This document shows, piece after piece, positions 1 to 9,383 of a stretch of 64,000 nucleotides of DNA. The notes under the pieces are model-generated. The model did no database searches. It worked only from the letters and a program-made list of their open reading frames with translations, and was not told the origin of the DNA. How positions within the stretch are numbered: position 1 is the first letter of the stretch; every line of letters begins with the position of its first letter. Origin of the DNA: Pseudoalteromonas luteoviolacea (GTDB lineage: Bacteria; Pseudomonadota; Gammaproteobacteria; Enterobacterales; Alteromonadaceae); contig NZ_JWIC01000004.1 in the NCBI RefSeq assembly GCF_000814765.1, positions 620,001 through 684,000 on the forward strand. Reading direction: 5' to 3'. The position numbers and the translations under genes were made by a program.

Positions 1-119
1 ATTGCGCCCAAAAATCGGTTTTCTACTGTCTAGCCACCTCTTTAAGATGTTTTTGTTATGGTACAAACGTTTTCTAAATACTTTTGACCTGACAATGGTG
101 GCGCTTTTTCAAAAATAAA

Positions 120-620
120 ATGAGTTCCAGAATGTTTAAATTTAAATTTGTCGCCGGTGTATTATTGATTGCTGCCGTGTTTAACTTTCACACTCCTGTT
201 TATGCGCAGCAAGGTGTAGTTCAACCATTACTCAAAGTATACAAAACCTCAACATGTGGGTGTTGTGTTAAATGGCTAACCCACTTAACACAACAGGGAG
301 TCACCCATCAAACTTATGACCTGTCTGATTTGGGCAGTATTAAAAGCAAATTGCAGATCCTACCGCGTTATCAGTCTTGTCATACAGGTGTGAGTGAAGG
401 GGGGTATGTATTTGAAGGTCATGTACCCGCTAAATTCATCAAGCAATTTATTACAAAGCCAGTGAAAGGAGCCATTGGCTTATCTGTGCCAGCCATGCCA
501 CTTGGCTCTCCAGGCATGGAGGTGGGGCAACGCTTTCATCCATATCAAATATTAGTGTTGATGGCTGATGGGCGCAGTTTAGTTTTTGCTGAAATTAGCA
601 CGTATGAGGAGCAGTTTTAA
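120..620 (+). CDS. DUF411-family putative periplasmic metal-binding protein
   Basis: This 166-residue protein has an N-terminal signal peptide (hydrophobic residues about 9-29 ending in VYAQQ) and a motif TSTCGCCVKW near residue 45, with two cysteines spaced CxCC as in DUF411 proteins, which are usually found beside copper-resistance genes. A further Cys lies in YQSCHTG. The C-terminal part (GLSVPAMPLGSPGME) is also typical of the family. It sits first in a likely operon with the CusB-like adaptor and the CusA-like pump, so a periplasmic copper or silver binding role is inferred. The start ATG at 120 has no clear ribosome binding site, and ATG 132 is an alternative. The 119 bases upstream hold no recognisable gene. 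Confidence 0.85.
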   Translation: MSSRMFKFKFVAGVLLIAAVFNFHTPVYAQQGVVQPLLKVYKTSTCGCCVKWLTHLTQQGVTHQTYDLSDLGSIKSKLQILPRYQSCHTGVSEGGYVFEGHVPAKFIKQFITKPVKGAIGLSVPAMPLGSPGMEVGQRFHPYQILVLMADGRSLVFAEISTYEEQF

Positions 621-712
621 TGCAGTTGGTATTGAATCGAGCGACTTCAAACGCATTGTTAGTTGGTTTACACCAAGGCAAAGGCTGGTCTGAAGTAAAA
701 GGGAGTAAATGA
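620..712 (+). CDS. 30-codon ORF wedged between the DUF411 gene and the adaptor gene
   Basis: An ATG overlaps the TAA of the preceding gene (TAATG) and the ORF ends in TGA overlapping the ATG of the adaptor gene (AAATGATAATG). The translation begins MQLVLNRATSNALL and ends SEVKGSK. The two overlapping start/stop junctions look like translational coupling. Comparable metal-efflux operons usually carry a TolC-like outer-membrane factor before the adaptor, and none is present here. The ORF could be a remnant of such a gene after an internal deletion, or a coupling leader. No homology can be claimed from sequence alone. Confidence 0.25.
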   Translation: MQLVLNRATSNALLVGLHQGKGWSEVKGSK

Positions 713-2439
713 TAATGCAAGTGTCAGTTGTAAAACTATTGTTGGCTGTATTGGTTGGCGCAGCGATGGGTGCTGTACTGGTTACAATGAAAGGTAACAG
801 TGATGTTCAGGGGGACACAAATAGAGCGCAATCAGATGAGAAAAAGCCGCTTTACTGGGTTGCGCCTATGGATGCAAATTATCGCCGTGATCAGCCGGGT
901 AAGTCACCGATGGGTATGGATTTAGTACCTGTATACGAAGAGTCTCAAGGAGAAGATAAGTTTGGCCCAGGGGTGGTAAACATCGCGCCTAATATTGTGA
1001 ATAATCTCGGGGTTAGAACAGCTGAGGTGACACTGGGCACATTGCAGCAAGATATTAATACTGTTGGGTATGTGCAATATGATGAACATAGATTGGTCCA
1101 TATTCATCCACGTGTCGATGGCTGGGTAGACAACCTATACGTGAAGGCTATTGGGGATGAAGTAGAGCAAGGGCAAGCTCTTTACGACTTATATTCGCCT
1201 GAACTGGTTAACGCGCAAAAGGAAATGTTGGTTGCGCTGAAGCAAGCTGATCAGCAATTGATTGATGCTGCACGCAAGCGGTTACGCGCGCTAAAAATGT
1301 CGACCGATTTTATTGAACAGTTGATAAAAACCAAGCAAGTACGTCAGACTGTCACTTTTTATACACCGCAATCTGGTGTCGTTAAAAATCTCAAGATCCG
1401 TGAAGGTTATTATGTACAGCCTGGCACGACGATGATGAGCATAGGTCAGCTTGATCATGTCTGGGTAGAGGCGGAAGTCTTTGAGCGCGAAGCAAGCCTA
1501 GTGCAAGCAGGGATACCCGCTTCTATGACATTAGACTATCTGCCTGGCAGGGTGTGGCAAGGACAAGTTGATTATGTGTACCCCAGCTTGGATGTACAAA
1601 ACCGCACGTTGCGAGTAAGGCTTAAATTTGCAAATGCGGATAAAACTCTCAAGCCCAATATGTTTGCAAAGGTCCAGATAAAACCGAATAACACCAACAA
1701 CACACTGATGGTACCAAAAGAGTCTGTGATTAGAACGGGCGAACAGAATCGAGTGGTTTTAGCATTGGGAGAAGGGCAATTTAAGTCTGTTGAAGTTGAA
1801 ATAGGGCGCACCGATAGAACGCATTTTGAGATTATATCAGGGCTGAATGAAGGGGAGACTGTGGTGACTTCCGCTCAGTTTTTGATTGACTCTGAGTCGA
1901 GCAAAAGTTCTGACTTTAGACGTCTGACACTCGATGAGAAGCCCCAATCGGTATGGATGCAGGGGGATATTCACAGCGTAATGGCTCAAAGCAGGCAGAT
2001 CAATGTGACACATGGGCCCGTTGAAGCATGGAATTGGCCTGAGATGACGATGGACTTTGATGTGGCACAAGAGGTTGATATCAATGTGTTAAAAGCGGGG
2101 CAAACATTACATTTTGAGGTGACTCAGCGTGAATCTGGTAGCTATCAAGTGACTGGAATACATATTATGGCGGAGCCACACATTCCCACCGCGACAGTTA
2201 AAGGGGTGATTAATCATGTTTCTCATCATGAGCGCACGGTAAACATCAGTCGTGAGGCCATTGAGAAGTGGAATAGAGCTGCTGCAACCATGGACTTTTT
2301 GGTGGATGACTCATTGTCACTCGCCGATTTTAAAGTTGCACAAGAAATTTTGTTTACGTTTGAAGTCAGAGACGAGTTAGTCATCGTTGACATCAAGGGC
2401 GTTAACGACAGTGAGCATGACGCTCATACTGGCCATTGA
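709..2439 (+). CDS. cusB: CusB-like RND efflux periplasmic adaptor with two CusF-like C-terminal domains
   Basis: This 576-residue membrane-fusion protein has an N-terminal membrane anchor (residues about 5-25). A heavy-metal-binding domain follows, with the motif YWVAPMDANYRRDQPGKSPM and then GMDLVPVY. The barrel-sandwich, hairpin and beta-barrel domains of CusB-type adaptors come next (IHPRVDGWVDNLYV, GVVKNL.IREGYYV.PG). The C-terminus holds two successive CusF-like modules, one with WNWPEMTMDF and the other with WNRAAATMDF, where CusF uses Trp and Met to bind Cu(I)/Ag(I). The histidine-rich end (DSEHDAHTGH) may also bind metal. It should link the CusA-like pump encoded 12 bp downstream to an outer-membrane channel, which is missing from this operon. 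Confidence 0.92.
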   Translation: MIMQVSVVKLLLAVLVGAAMGAVLVTMKGNSDVQGDTNRAQSDEKKPLYWVAPMDANYRRDQPGKSPMGMDLVPVYEESQGEDKFGPGVVNIAPNIVNNLGVRTAEVTLGTLQQDINTVGYVQYDEHRLVHIHPRVDGWVDNLYVKAIGDEVEQGQALYDLYSPELVNAQKEMLVALKQADQQLIDAARKRLRALKMSTDFIEQLIKTKQVRQTVTFYTPQSGVVKNLKIREGYYVQPGTTMMSIGQLDHVWVEAEVFEREASLVQAGIPASMTLDYLPGRVWQGQVDYVYPSLDVQNRTLRVRLKFANADKTLKPNMFAKVQIKPNNTNNTLMVPKESVIRTGEQNRVVLALGEGQFKSVEVEIGRTDRTHFEIISGLNEGETVVTSAQFLIDSESSKSSDFRRLTLDEKPQSVWMQGDIHSVMAQSRQINVTHGPVEAWNWPEMTMDFDVAQEVDINVLKAGQTLHFEVTQRESGSYQVTGIHIMAEPHIPTATVKGVINHVSHHERTVNISREAIEKWNRAAATMDFLVDDSLSLADFKVAQEILFTFEVRDELVIVDIKGVNDSEHDAHTGH

Positions 2440-2451
2440 TAGGAGCCTGAC

Positions 2452-5400
2452 GTGATTGAATCAATTATCAAGTGGTCAGTGCATAATCGATTTTTGGTGC
2501 TGTTACTTACGCTGATTTTGACATTCGGAGGCTTGTATTCAATCAAGCAAACCCCTGTAGATGCCATTCCAGATTTATCTGATGTACAGGTGATTGTAAA
2601 AACGAGTTATCCGGGACAAGCGCCGCAAGTGGTGCAAGATCAAGTTACTTTTCCATTGAGCACGGCGATGCTATCTGTACCAGGCGCAAAGACAGTGCGT
2701 GGATTTTCTTTTTTTGGAGATTCTTACGTCTATATTATTTTTGATGATGATACAGACTTATATTGGGCACGAAGCCGCGTGCTGGAGTATTTAAATCAGG
2801 CCGCGAGCAATTTGCCCAGCTCGGCTAAGCCGCAGCTTGGGCCCGACGCAACAGGGGTTGGCTGGATTTATATCTACGCATTGACAGATAAAACGGGCCG
2901 TCATGACTTGAGCCAACTAAGGAGTATTCAAGATTGGTTTTTAAAATATGAATTGCAAACGGTTTCCGGCGTTTCTGAAGTGGCCACAACTGGGGGCATG
3001 GTCAAGCAGTATCAAGTGGAAGTAGATCCTGACAAACTGAGGGCTTATGGCATTCCTTTAAACTTGATTGAAATTGCTTTGAAGCAAGGTAATCAAGAAA
3101 CGGGGGCCTCAGTGATTGAAATGGCTGAAGCGGAATATATGGTCACGGCGACAGGTTATATCGATGCAATTGCTGATATTGAGCAGATCCCGCTTGGGGT
3201 GAGTGAAAATGGTGTACCTTTGACCATTGCAAACGTGGCTGATGTGCGTCTTGGACCGCAAATGCGTCGGGGCATTACTGAGCTCAATGGCGAGGGGGAA
3301 GTTGTGGGCGGTATTGTGGTGATGCGCTCTGGTGAAAACGCACAAGCGACCATTGAGGGCGTGAAGGCCAAGCTTGCATCGCTTAAGCACTCTTTACCTG
3401 AAGGTGTAGAGGTGGTTACTGTGTATGATCGCTCGCACTTGATTGAAGCTGCCGTGGACAATTTATGGCAGAAGTTGGCTGAAGAACTGCTCGTGGTAGC
3501 GGTGATCTGTGTCGTCTTTTTATTTCATTTCAGATCTTCGGTAGTAGCAGTCGTTACGTTACCACTTGGTATTTTAGCCTCATTTATCATCATGCATTTG
3601 CAGGGGATTAACGCCAATATTATGTCGTTAGGCGGTATTGCCATAGCCATCGGTGCTATGACTGATGGGGCGATTGTGATGATTGAAAATATGCACAAAC
3701 ATATGGAAAAAACCCCGCTGACCGATGAAAACCGCTGGGAAGTTGTCACCAAGGCGGCGTGTGAAGTCGGTCCAGCGCTATTTTTCAGTCTACTTATCAT
3801 CACGGTATCATTTTTGCCTGTGTTCATATTAGAAGCACAAGAAGGCCGAATGTTTGAGCCTCTTGCCTACACAAAGACCTATGCCATGGCGGCATCTGCT
3901 GGTTTAGCCATTACATTGGTGCCTGTATTAATGGGGTACTTCATTCGAGGTAAGGTGATATCCGAGAAGAAAAACCCGTTAAATCGTATGTTAATTGCGG
4001 CGTATATGCCTGTGCTTAAACAGGTGATGCGCTTTCCTAAAAGTACGATTGTAATGGCTGTATTTGTAACGGCTGCTGGCTTTTATCCAGTCAACAAAAT
4101 TGGCAGTGAATTTATGCCGCCATTGGACGAGGGGGATCTGATGTACATGCCCACCACTTACCCAGGCATTTCTATTGCTAAAGCCCGTGAACTATTGCAG
4201 CAAACAGATAAGCTTATTAGCACGGTTCCTGAGGTAGCCAGTGTATTTGGTAAGGTAGGGCGAGCAGAAACGGCAACCGATCCCGCACCATTGACTATGA
4301 TTGAGACCTTTATTCAATTAAAGCCAAAGTCTCAATGGCGCGAGAGGATGACAACTGAAAGTTTAAAAGCTGAATTAGATGGCTTGATTAAATTTCCCGG
4401 TTTAACGAATGCGTGGGTCATGCCGATAAAAACGCGTATTGACATGTTAGCAACGGGGATCAAAACCCCTGTGGGTATTAAGGTGGCGGGCCCTGATCTA
4501 GAAGTCATTCAAGAGATTGGCCAGCAAATTGAGGCCATCTTGCCTGCTTTAGAGGGCACTGCGTCGGTTTACTCTGAGCGTGTTGCTGGTGGGCGTTATA
4601 TTAAGGTCGATATTGATCGTGTACAGGCTAGCCGTTTTGGGCTTAATATCTCCGATATTCAGCAGGTTGTAGCGAGCGCCATTGGTGGGGCAACGATTAC
4701 TCATACGGTAGAAGGCCAAGAGCGATACCCTGTGAATATTCGCTACCCCCAGCATCATCGAGATTCCCCTGAGTCGTTAGCAAGGTTACCTTTGGTGACA
4801 CCGTCAGGCGCTCAAATCACACTCGGGGATGTTGCTCATATTTATATTGATGCAGGACCTGCGAGCATCAAAAGTGAAAACGCACGACTCAATGGCTGGA
4901 CATACATCGATATAGTGGGGGTTGATGTCGGCTCCTATGTGGATAATGCAAAAGTATTTTTAGCAAAAGAGTTAGACCTACCCGCAGGGTACTCCATCAC
5001 TTGGGCTGGCCAGTATGAATATATGCAAAGGGCACAAGAGAAATTAACCTATGTACTGCCGCTGACGTTGGCAATTATTGTTATTTTACTGTACCTAAAT
5101 TTCAGAGCCATGACTGAAGTTTTGATGATTATGGTGACACTCCCCATGGCCATGATAGGTGGAATATGGTTGATGTACTTTGAAGGATTCAACTTTTCTG
5201 TGGCTGTTGGTGTCGGGTTTATCGCGTTGGCAGGGGTTGCGGTGGAAATTGGGGTGATTATGTTAGTGTATTTGAATCAAGCACTTCAGACTCTCAAAGC
5301 ACGGGCTTCGCAGACCGGCACTTCAATTTCTCTCGAAGAGTACCAAGCAGCATTACTGCATGGTGCTGGCCTTAGAGTTCGGCCCGTAATGATGACAGTG

Positions 5401-5592
5401 ATCACCATTATTGTCGGCTTACTCCCGATTTTATACGGTACTGGCGCAGGTTCTGAAGTGATGAGCCGAATCGCAGCGCCTTTGGTTGGTGGCATGACGA
5501 GTGCCGTGGTGCTGACATTAATTGTGCTACCGGCAATTTATAGTTTATTAAAACGCAAAGAAGTGGAGCGCTTCAATAAGTTTATCCGTTAG
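2452..5592 (+). CDS. cusA: CusA-like heavy-metal RND efflux pump
   Basis: This 1046-residue inner-membrane transporter belongs to the heavy-metal efflux branch of the RND family. The N-terminus (IIKWSVHNRFLVLLL, then TPVDAIPDLSDVQVIV) is diagnostic. Transmembrane segments surround residues 340-500 and 850-1040, with the two large periplasmic loops expected of RND pumps. The proton-relay region is visible as AIGAMTDGAIVMIEN, and Met residues of the methionine-relay type occur through the protein. It starts at GTG 2452, 12 bp after the adaptor stop. Proton-driven export of Cu(I) or Ag(I) from the periplasm or cytoplasm is the expected function; the metal itself is inferred from the CusF-like domains of the partner. 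Confidence 0.95.
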   Translation: MIESIIKWSVHNRFLVLLLTLILTFGGLYSIKQTPVDAIPDLSDVQVIVKTSYPGQAPQVVQDQVTFPLSTAMLSVPGAKTVRGFSFFGDSYVYIIFDDDTDLYWARSRVLEYLNQAASNLPSSAKPQLGPDATGVGWIYIYALTDKTGRHDLSQLRSIQDWFLKYELQTVSGVSEVATTGGMVKQYQVEVDPDKLRAYGIPLNLIEIALKQGNQETGASVIEMAEAEYMVTATGYIDAIADIEQIPLGVSENGVPLTIANVADVRLGPQMRRGITELNGEGEVVGGIVVMRSGENAQATIEGVKAKLASLKHSLPEGVEVVTVYDRSHLIEAAVDNLWQKLAEELLVVAVICVVFLFHFRSSVVAVVTLPLGILASFIIMHLQGINANIMSLGGIAIAIGAMTDGAIVMIENMHKHMEKTPLTDENRWEVVTKAACEVGPALFFSLLIITVSFLPVFILEAQEGRMFEPLAYTKTYAMAASAGLAITLVPVLMGYFIRGKVISEKKNPLNRMLIAAYMPVLKQVMRFPKSTIVMAVFVTAAGFYPVNKIGSEFMPPLDEGDLMYMPTTYPGISIAKARELLQQTDKLISTVPEVASVFGKVGRAETATDPAPLTMIETFIQLKPKSQWRERMTTESLKAELDGLIKFPGLTNAWVMPIKTRIDMLATGIKTPVGIKVAGPDLEVIQEIGQQIEAILPALEGTASVYSERVAGGRYIKVDIDRVQASRFGLNISDIQQVVASAIGGATITHTVEGQERYPVNIRYPQHHRDSPESLARLPLVTPSGAQITLGDVAHIYIDAGPASIKSENARLNGWTYIDIVGVDVGSYVDNAKVFLAKELDLPAGYSITWAGQYEYMQRAQEKLTYVLPLTLAIIVILLYLNFRAMTEVLMIMVTLPMAMIGGIWLMYFEGFNFSVAVGVGFIALAGVAVEIGVIMLVYLNQALQTLKARASQTGTSISLEEYQAALLHGAGLRVRPVMMTVITIIVGLLPILYGTGAGSEVMSRIAAPLVGGMTSAVVLTLIVLPAIYSLLKRKEVERFNKFIR

Positions 5593-5617
5593 CCTTTTAC
5601 ATTGCTTCAAGATATTC

Positions 5618-5646
5618 AAAAGCGGTGCACAGAGCACCGCTTTTGT
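5618..5646 (+). terminator. Rho-independent terminator after cusA
   Basis: The stem AGCGGTGC / GCACCGCT with loop ACAGA (5621-5641) is flanked by an A-run before it and TTTT after it, 26 bp after the cusA stop. It closes the efflux operon. Confidence 0.8.
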
Positions 5647-5773
5647 ATCTGTGAGTATTGAGGTTATTTTGAGGTGTGGGTGAGTGATTATCACACTGTA
5701 TTTGATGGTTTAGCTTTGGCATGCAGTGTATGATATAGCGCAGTTGAATTTAGTAGAGTGATAGGGTTAGGTA

Positions 5774-6625
5774 ATGAGCCAATATTTAGACTTGTGTCAG
5801 CGCATTGTTGATGAGGGAAAATGGGTCGAGAACAAAAGAACAGGAAAAAGATGCCTGACAGTTATTAATGCTGATTTAACCTATCACGTTGATAAAAATG
5901 AATTTCCACTCGATACAACTCGAAAGAGCTTTTGGAAAGCTGCCATTGCCGAATTACTTGGGTATTTGCGTGGATATGACAGCGCGGCTCAGTTTAGAGA
6001 GATTGGTTGCAACACTTGGAACGCCAATGCGAATGAAAACCAAGACTGGTTAAAAAATCCAAATCGTAAAGGTGAGGACGATATGGGATTTGTTTATGGT
6101 GCTGTAGCCAGAAACTTTCCAAAGCCAGATGGTGGCAGTGTTGATTTGATTAAACAAGTGATCGATGATTTATCAAAGGGCATCGATAATCGTGGTGAGA
6201 TCATCACTTTTTATCATCCGGGGTCGTTTCACTTAGGGTGTTTGCGCCCATGTATGTTTCAGCATCAGTTCTCTATTTTAGAGGGGGTATTGTATTTAAA
6301 TAGTTACCAGCGAAGCCAAGATGTGCCGTTGGGTGGTAACTTTAACGCGATACAAGTCTTTACTTTATTGAAGTTGGTCGCACAGATCACAGGGCTTGAA
6401 GCAGGTAAAGCATTTCACAAGATTGTTAATGCGCATATTTATGAAGATCAACTTGAGCTGATGCGTGATGTGCAGTTAAAGCGCACGCCTTTTGAATCAC
6501 CTCAGCTTCATATAAACCCTGACATTAAAACGTTTGAAGACTTAGAGACTTGGGTTACTTTGGATGATTTTGAAGTGACCAACTATCAGCATCATGATGC
6601 GATTCAATATCCGTTTTCGGTTTAA
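5774..6625 (+). CDS. thyA: Thymidylate synthase
   Basis: This 283-residue ThyA-family enzyme would convert dUMP to dTMP using methylene-tetrahydrofolate. The catalytic cysteine is Cys160 in [10 protein letters not shown]. The nucleotide-binding signature [15 protein letters not shown] (residues about 177-191) supplies the expected Arg, Asp and Asn. The protein is divergent around the catalytic Cys: the usual PCH.xFQ of E. coli ThyA is PCMFQHQ here, so the His after the Cys is replaced by Met. Start ATG 5774 follows a weak AGGG-containing site. It appears monocistronic, lying after the cusA terminator. Whether it is the only ThyA in the genome cannot be seen. Confidence 0.9.
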   Translation: MSQYLDLCQRIVDEGKWVENKRTGKRCLTVINADLTYHVDKNEFPLDTTRKSFWKAAIAELLGYLRGYDSAAQFREIGCNTWNANANENQDWLKNPNRKGEDDMGFVYGAVARNFPKPDGGSVDLIKQVIDDLSKGIDNRGEIITFYHPGSFHLGCLRPCMFQHQFSILEGVLYLNSYQRSQDVPLGGNFNAIQVFTLLKLVAQITGLEAGKAFHKIVNAHIYEDQLELMRDVQLKRTPFESPQLHINPDIKTFEDLETWVTLDDFEVTNYQHHDAIQYPFSV

Positions 6626-6982
6626 ATTTCTGGATTAAAAAAAGACCTATATCGATTTTGGTTGCGCAGCGAGTTACAGGCTACCTAGTTCGGCATATTG
6701 GTTGTAGGTTTTTTTAGGCGCTGATTACCGATATTAAGGTAGTCAGTATGCTCTAAAGAGTGTATGAATTGAGCATCTATCCCACAACAATGACCTCGTT
6801 TTATTTTAAGCTAACAAGGTCTTTGGTAAATTTACACGCCTTTTGCAAACGATTATGTGCGGGTCATTCTGAATATGACTCGTGATGCTTTTTAAGATGT
6901 TCATAAACACCATGTTGATTTATTGATTGGCTGTATTGAAAAGACTTTTTAGGTCCTTATATTTGACTTTCTAGGAGGAAAA
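6626..6982. other. Intergenic region after thyA
   Basis: These 357 bp hold no convincing ORF. A run of T follows a TTGTAGGT segment near 6706-6717 and may serve as a weak terminator for thyA, but I see no strong stem. The last 15 bases contain a very good ribosome binding site (AGGAGG) for the next gene. I see nothing else here. Confidence 0.5.
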
Positions 6983-7288
6983 ATGAAAGGTGGTTTTTTA
7001 ATAAAGTTCTGTTCTTTATATAAAAGTTGGGATGAGCATAGTGAGAGTAAATGGAAAAGCCAAGAAAAAAGAGGGATGTTGCATTTTGTATTGGTAGAGG
7101 GGATTCTCAAGTGGGGCCTTATTTCTTCTGCGATGTTCTTTGTATTAATTGTTTCTGGGAAAGAGATAGCAGCAAGTAAAACCTTAATTACCTCAGCCAT
7201 TTGGTTGGTATTATCTATTGTATACGGCATATCAATTTGGTTTGGAACCTCTCTCTCTTATAAAAATTGGATAAATAATAAGTTATAG
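6983..7288 (+). CDS. Small two-helix membrane protein of unknown function
   Basis: This 101-residue protein starts at ATG 6983 behind a strong AGGAGG site, which argues that it is a real gene. The N-terminal 40 residues are polar and basic. Two hydrophobic helices follow (about residues 43-61 and 68-87), and the protein ends in a short basic tail. I do not recognise a family. It stands alone between thyA and the lipoprotein gene, and both its flanks are AT-rich non-coding DNA. Confidence 0.6.
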   Translation: MKGGFLIKFCSLYKSWDEHSESKWKSQEKRGMLHFVLVEGILKWGLISSAMFFVLIVSGKEIAASKTLITSAIWLVLSIVYGISIWFGTSLSYKNWINNKL

Positions 7289-7486
7289 AAGGGTCAGTAC
7301 CACCTTTTTCCAGCTGTTTTCAAATCTAATGATTAGAGTTTTTTAACCTCTTACATTCTATTTTTGGTCGTTTTTTGAGCTTAAACTCATCTTTTTATCC
7401 GTTTTATTGGACAAATCAGTCTTTTTTAGTCAGTCTAATGCATTAGCTTTTTAGTATGTGATTTTTGTAGCTGTTGTGTAGGTGGA

Positions 7487-8131
7487 ATGAGTTGTATGCC
7501 TTTAAAGTTTGTAGTACCAACTTTTGCTTCAATTTTTATCATGGTTAACTTGGTTGGGTGTGCGGGTACGGAGTTGTCTCTAGATGAAAAGCTTGCCCAG
7601 CAAGAAGCAATACATGCACATAAGGCAATGTTGGCTTCCTATAAAGAGAATCGAGCCAGCATTGAAAGGTTGGCTGATATGGAAGCGGACTTAACCCAAT
7701 TACTTGAGCTACTCTCAACACAAGCAGAAGTGAGTGATATTCATAGTCATCTACAACCAGCTCAAACGGTCGTTACTCACACCACAGACCCAAGCATTAA
7801 GACCGATATACCTAATACGGTTGTCGCACCGTCGCTAGCATCGGGTGTGATTGATGCGCCCAATATGATTATGCCTGACTTTGTACTTGGTATGCACCTG
7901 AGACAGGAAAATGCTCAGTCTCAGGTCGCAGTGGTACAAGCCCGAGTTGATCTGATCAGGCAAAACTACCCACTGGTGTTCAGCCATATCACAGCACGTG
8001 TCTCTGAACGAGATCCCAAGAGAAACCTATTTTATGTAACTGCCAATGGGTTTACTTCTGTACAAGAAGCTAAGGTGTTTTGTAAAGCGATGTCGAGTAT
8101 CACAAGGCGTTGCTCTGAATTGAAAAATTAG
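7487..8131 (+). CDS. Lipoprotein with a SPOR-like C-terminal segment
   Basis: This 214-residue protein has a signal peptide and lipobox (NLVGCAG, Cys about residue 25), followed by a helical, probably coiled segment (residues 30-80) and a low-complexity linker. The C-terminus (LFYVTANGFTSVQEAKVFCK) resembles the strand-helix pattern of SPOR domains, with Phe/Tyr-Val, a G-F-x-S/D turn and a final Cys pair. It lies directly upstream of the DUF4402 fimbrial cluster, whose usher ends in a similar SPOR-like segment, so a joint envelope role is inferred. The start ATG 7487 follows TAGGTGG; the in-frame ATG 7496 is an alternative. Confidence 0.65.
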   Translation: MSCMPLKFVVPTFASIFIMVNLVGCAGTELSLDEKLAQQEAIHAHKAMLASYKENRASIERLADMEADLTQLLELLSTQAEVSDIHSHLQPAQTVVTHTTDPSIKTDIPNTVVAPSLASGVIDAPNMIMPDFVLGMHLRQENAQSQVAVVQARVDLIRQNYPLVFSHITARVSERDPKRNLFYVTANGFTSVQEAKVFCKAMSSITRRCSELKN

Positions 8132-8275
8132 ATATAAATGTATATATATGGGTACATTGGTGCGTTCCAATTGAATACACTTTGTGTACTTTTTTAGAGT
8201 AATAACTCTTTATGCATTGGTGAAAAATAAATAGAGCCGTTGCTTATTTTGGCGACGCTTTAAAAGGATAAGAGT

Positions 8276-8872
8276 ATGAAAAAGAGTTTAAATCAACTAG
8301 CTTTATTTGCTGTTATTGCGGGATTACCGCTCTGTGCTGCTGCGACCCAAAAAGCTACTTTTGATGCCAAGGTCACTGTAAAAAATGCCTTTGAACTGGT
8401 GAAAAATCAAGACTTAGATTTTGGTACAATCCGAGCGGTTGCTGATAATACTGGCACAGATACCGCAACTCTGACTATTCCAGCAGATGCAACTCAATCC
8501 CCTACAGTGGCGTCGACCAATATCAGTAATGCTGAAATTGCAATTTTGTCTGCTGGTAGCCCTGCACAATTTAAAATTTCGGGCGTTGTGCCATTTGCTA
8601 GTTTATCGATTACAGATCCAGTTGAGACGGATGTATCTTTATCTGTTGGCAGTGGTACTGGTGCAGCAGGGTTTACACTAGGTTCATTCACTTATTATAT
8701 TGAAACAGGCGCTTCGAGCTCAACACCTGTCGTGGGCAAGCAAATTCAGGTAGATGCAAATGGTGAGGCGGTATTTAATGTTGGGGCGACGTTATCAACA
8801 ACGACCGGCAACGCAGCTAATTACTTAGACGGCGCTTATGTTGGTACTTTTACATTGGAATTGAGCTACTAG
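8276..8872 (+). CDS. DUF4402-domain secreted protein, probable fimbrial subunit
   Basis: This 198-residue protein has a signal peptide (MKKSLNQLALFAVIAGLPLC...A) and a beta-rich mature part. It shows the DUF4402 pattern, a short N-terminal strand with DLDFGTI and a C-terminal strand ending YVGTFTLELSY, with a final aromatic residue as in chaperone-usher pilins. It is the first gene of a set with a second DUF4402-like protein, a PapD-like chaperone and an usher, so it is the likely major subunit. An AAAGGAT ribosome binding site precedes ATG 8276. The 143-bp upstream region has a weak hairpin with a T-run at about 8176-8195 (TACAC/GTGTA). Confidence 0.8.
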   Translation: MKKSLNQLALFAVIAGLPLCAAATQKATFDAKVTVKNAFELVKNQDLDFGTIRAVADNTGTDTATLTIPADATQSPTVASTNISNAEIAILSAGSPAQFKISGVVPFASLSITDPVETDVSLSVGSGTGAAGFTLGSFTYYIETGASSSTPVVGKQIQVDANGEAVFNVGATLSTTTGNAANYLDGAYVGTFTLELSY

Positions 8873-8879
8873 CCTTTTG

Positions 8880-9374
8880 ATGTTCAGTGCCTATTTGAAC
8901 AGGGCGTGCCAAATAAGATATCTCGGCACCGTATTATGTTGTCTACTCATGGTGAGTAGCACTATCACGAGTGCGCGTATTGAAGTAGTCACGCCTTTGG
9001 ATTTTGGCACCATTCTTATCTCTGATCATACCAATAAGAGTCGTATTCAAATCGGTGTTAACGGGCGAAATGTAACAAGCGGTTCAGTACACTTGGTATC
9101 TGGAGGTCAAGCTGCTGAATTAATTATCTCTTCCCTACCTGCACTGTATGATATTTCGGTCTCTACCAGTATTGTGACGCCGCTACTTTCTCACAGTAAC
9201 TTACCTGTGCAGGGCATAAATCTGGTTGAGTTAGAGCATGTTGATCGTGTTTTTAGTGATGCTCAAGGTAACGCAGCATTGAAAGTCGGGGGTACATTAG
9301 AAGTAGATGCTCAGCCTTCCCAATACCCAGATGGTACCTATCGTGTGTGGGTTAATATTGAAGTAAATTATTAA
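8880..9374 (+). CDS. Second DUF4402-like secreted protein, probable minor or tip subunit
   Basis: About 164 residues with a hydrophobic signal segment (LGTVLCCLLMVSSTITSA). The mature start RIEVVTPLDFGTI matches the LDFGTI strand of the preceding gene, and the end DGTYRVWVNIEVNY has the same aromatic-terminated C-terminal strand. The two subunits are therefore paralogues. It begins 7 bp after the first subunit gene (ATG 8880; TTG 8877 is possible) and is followed after 9 bp by the chaperone gene, which supports one operon. Confidence 0.75.
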   Translation: MFSAYLNRACQIRYLGTVLCCLLMVSSTITSARIEVVTPLDFGTILISDHTNKSRIQIGVNGRNVTSGSVHLVSGGQAAELIISSLPALYDISVSTSIVTPLLSHSNLPVQGINLVELEHVDRVFSDAQGNAALKVGGTLEVDAQPSQYPDGTYRVWVNIEVNY

Positions 9375-9383
9375 GTTAGCAGT

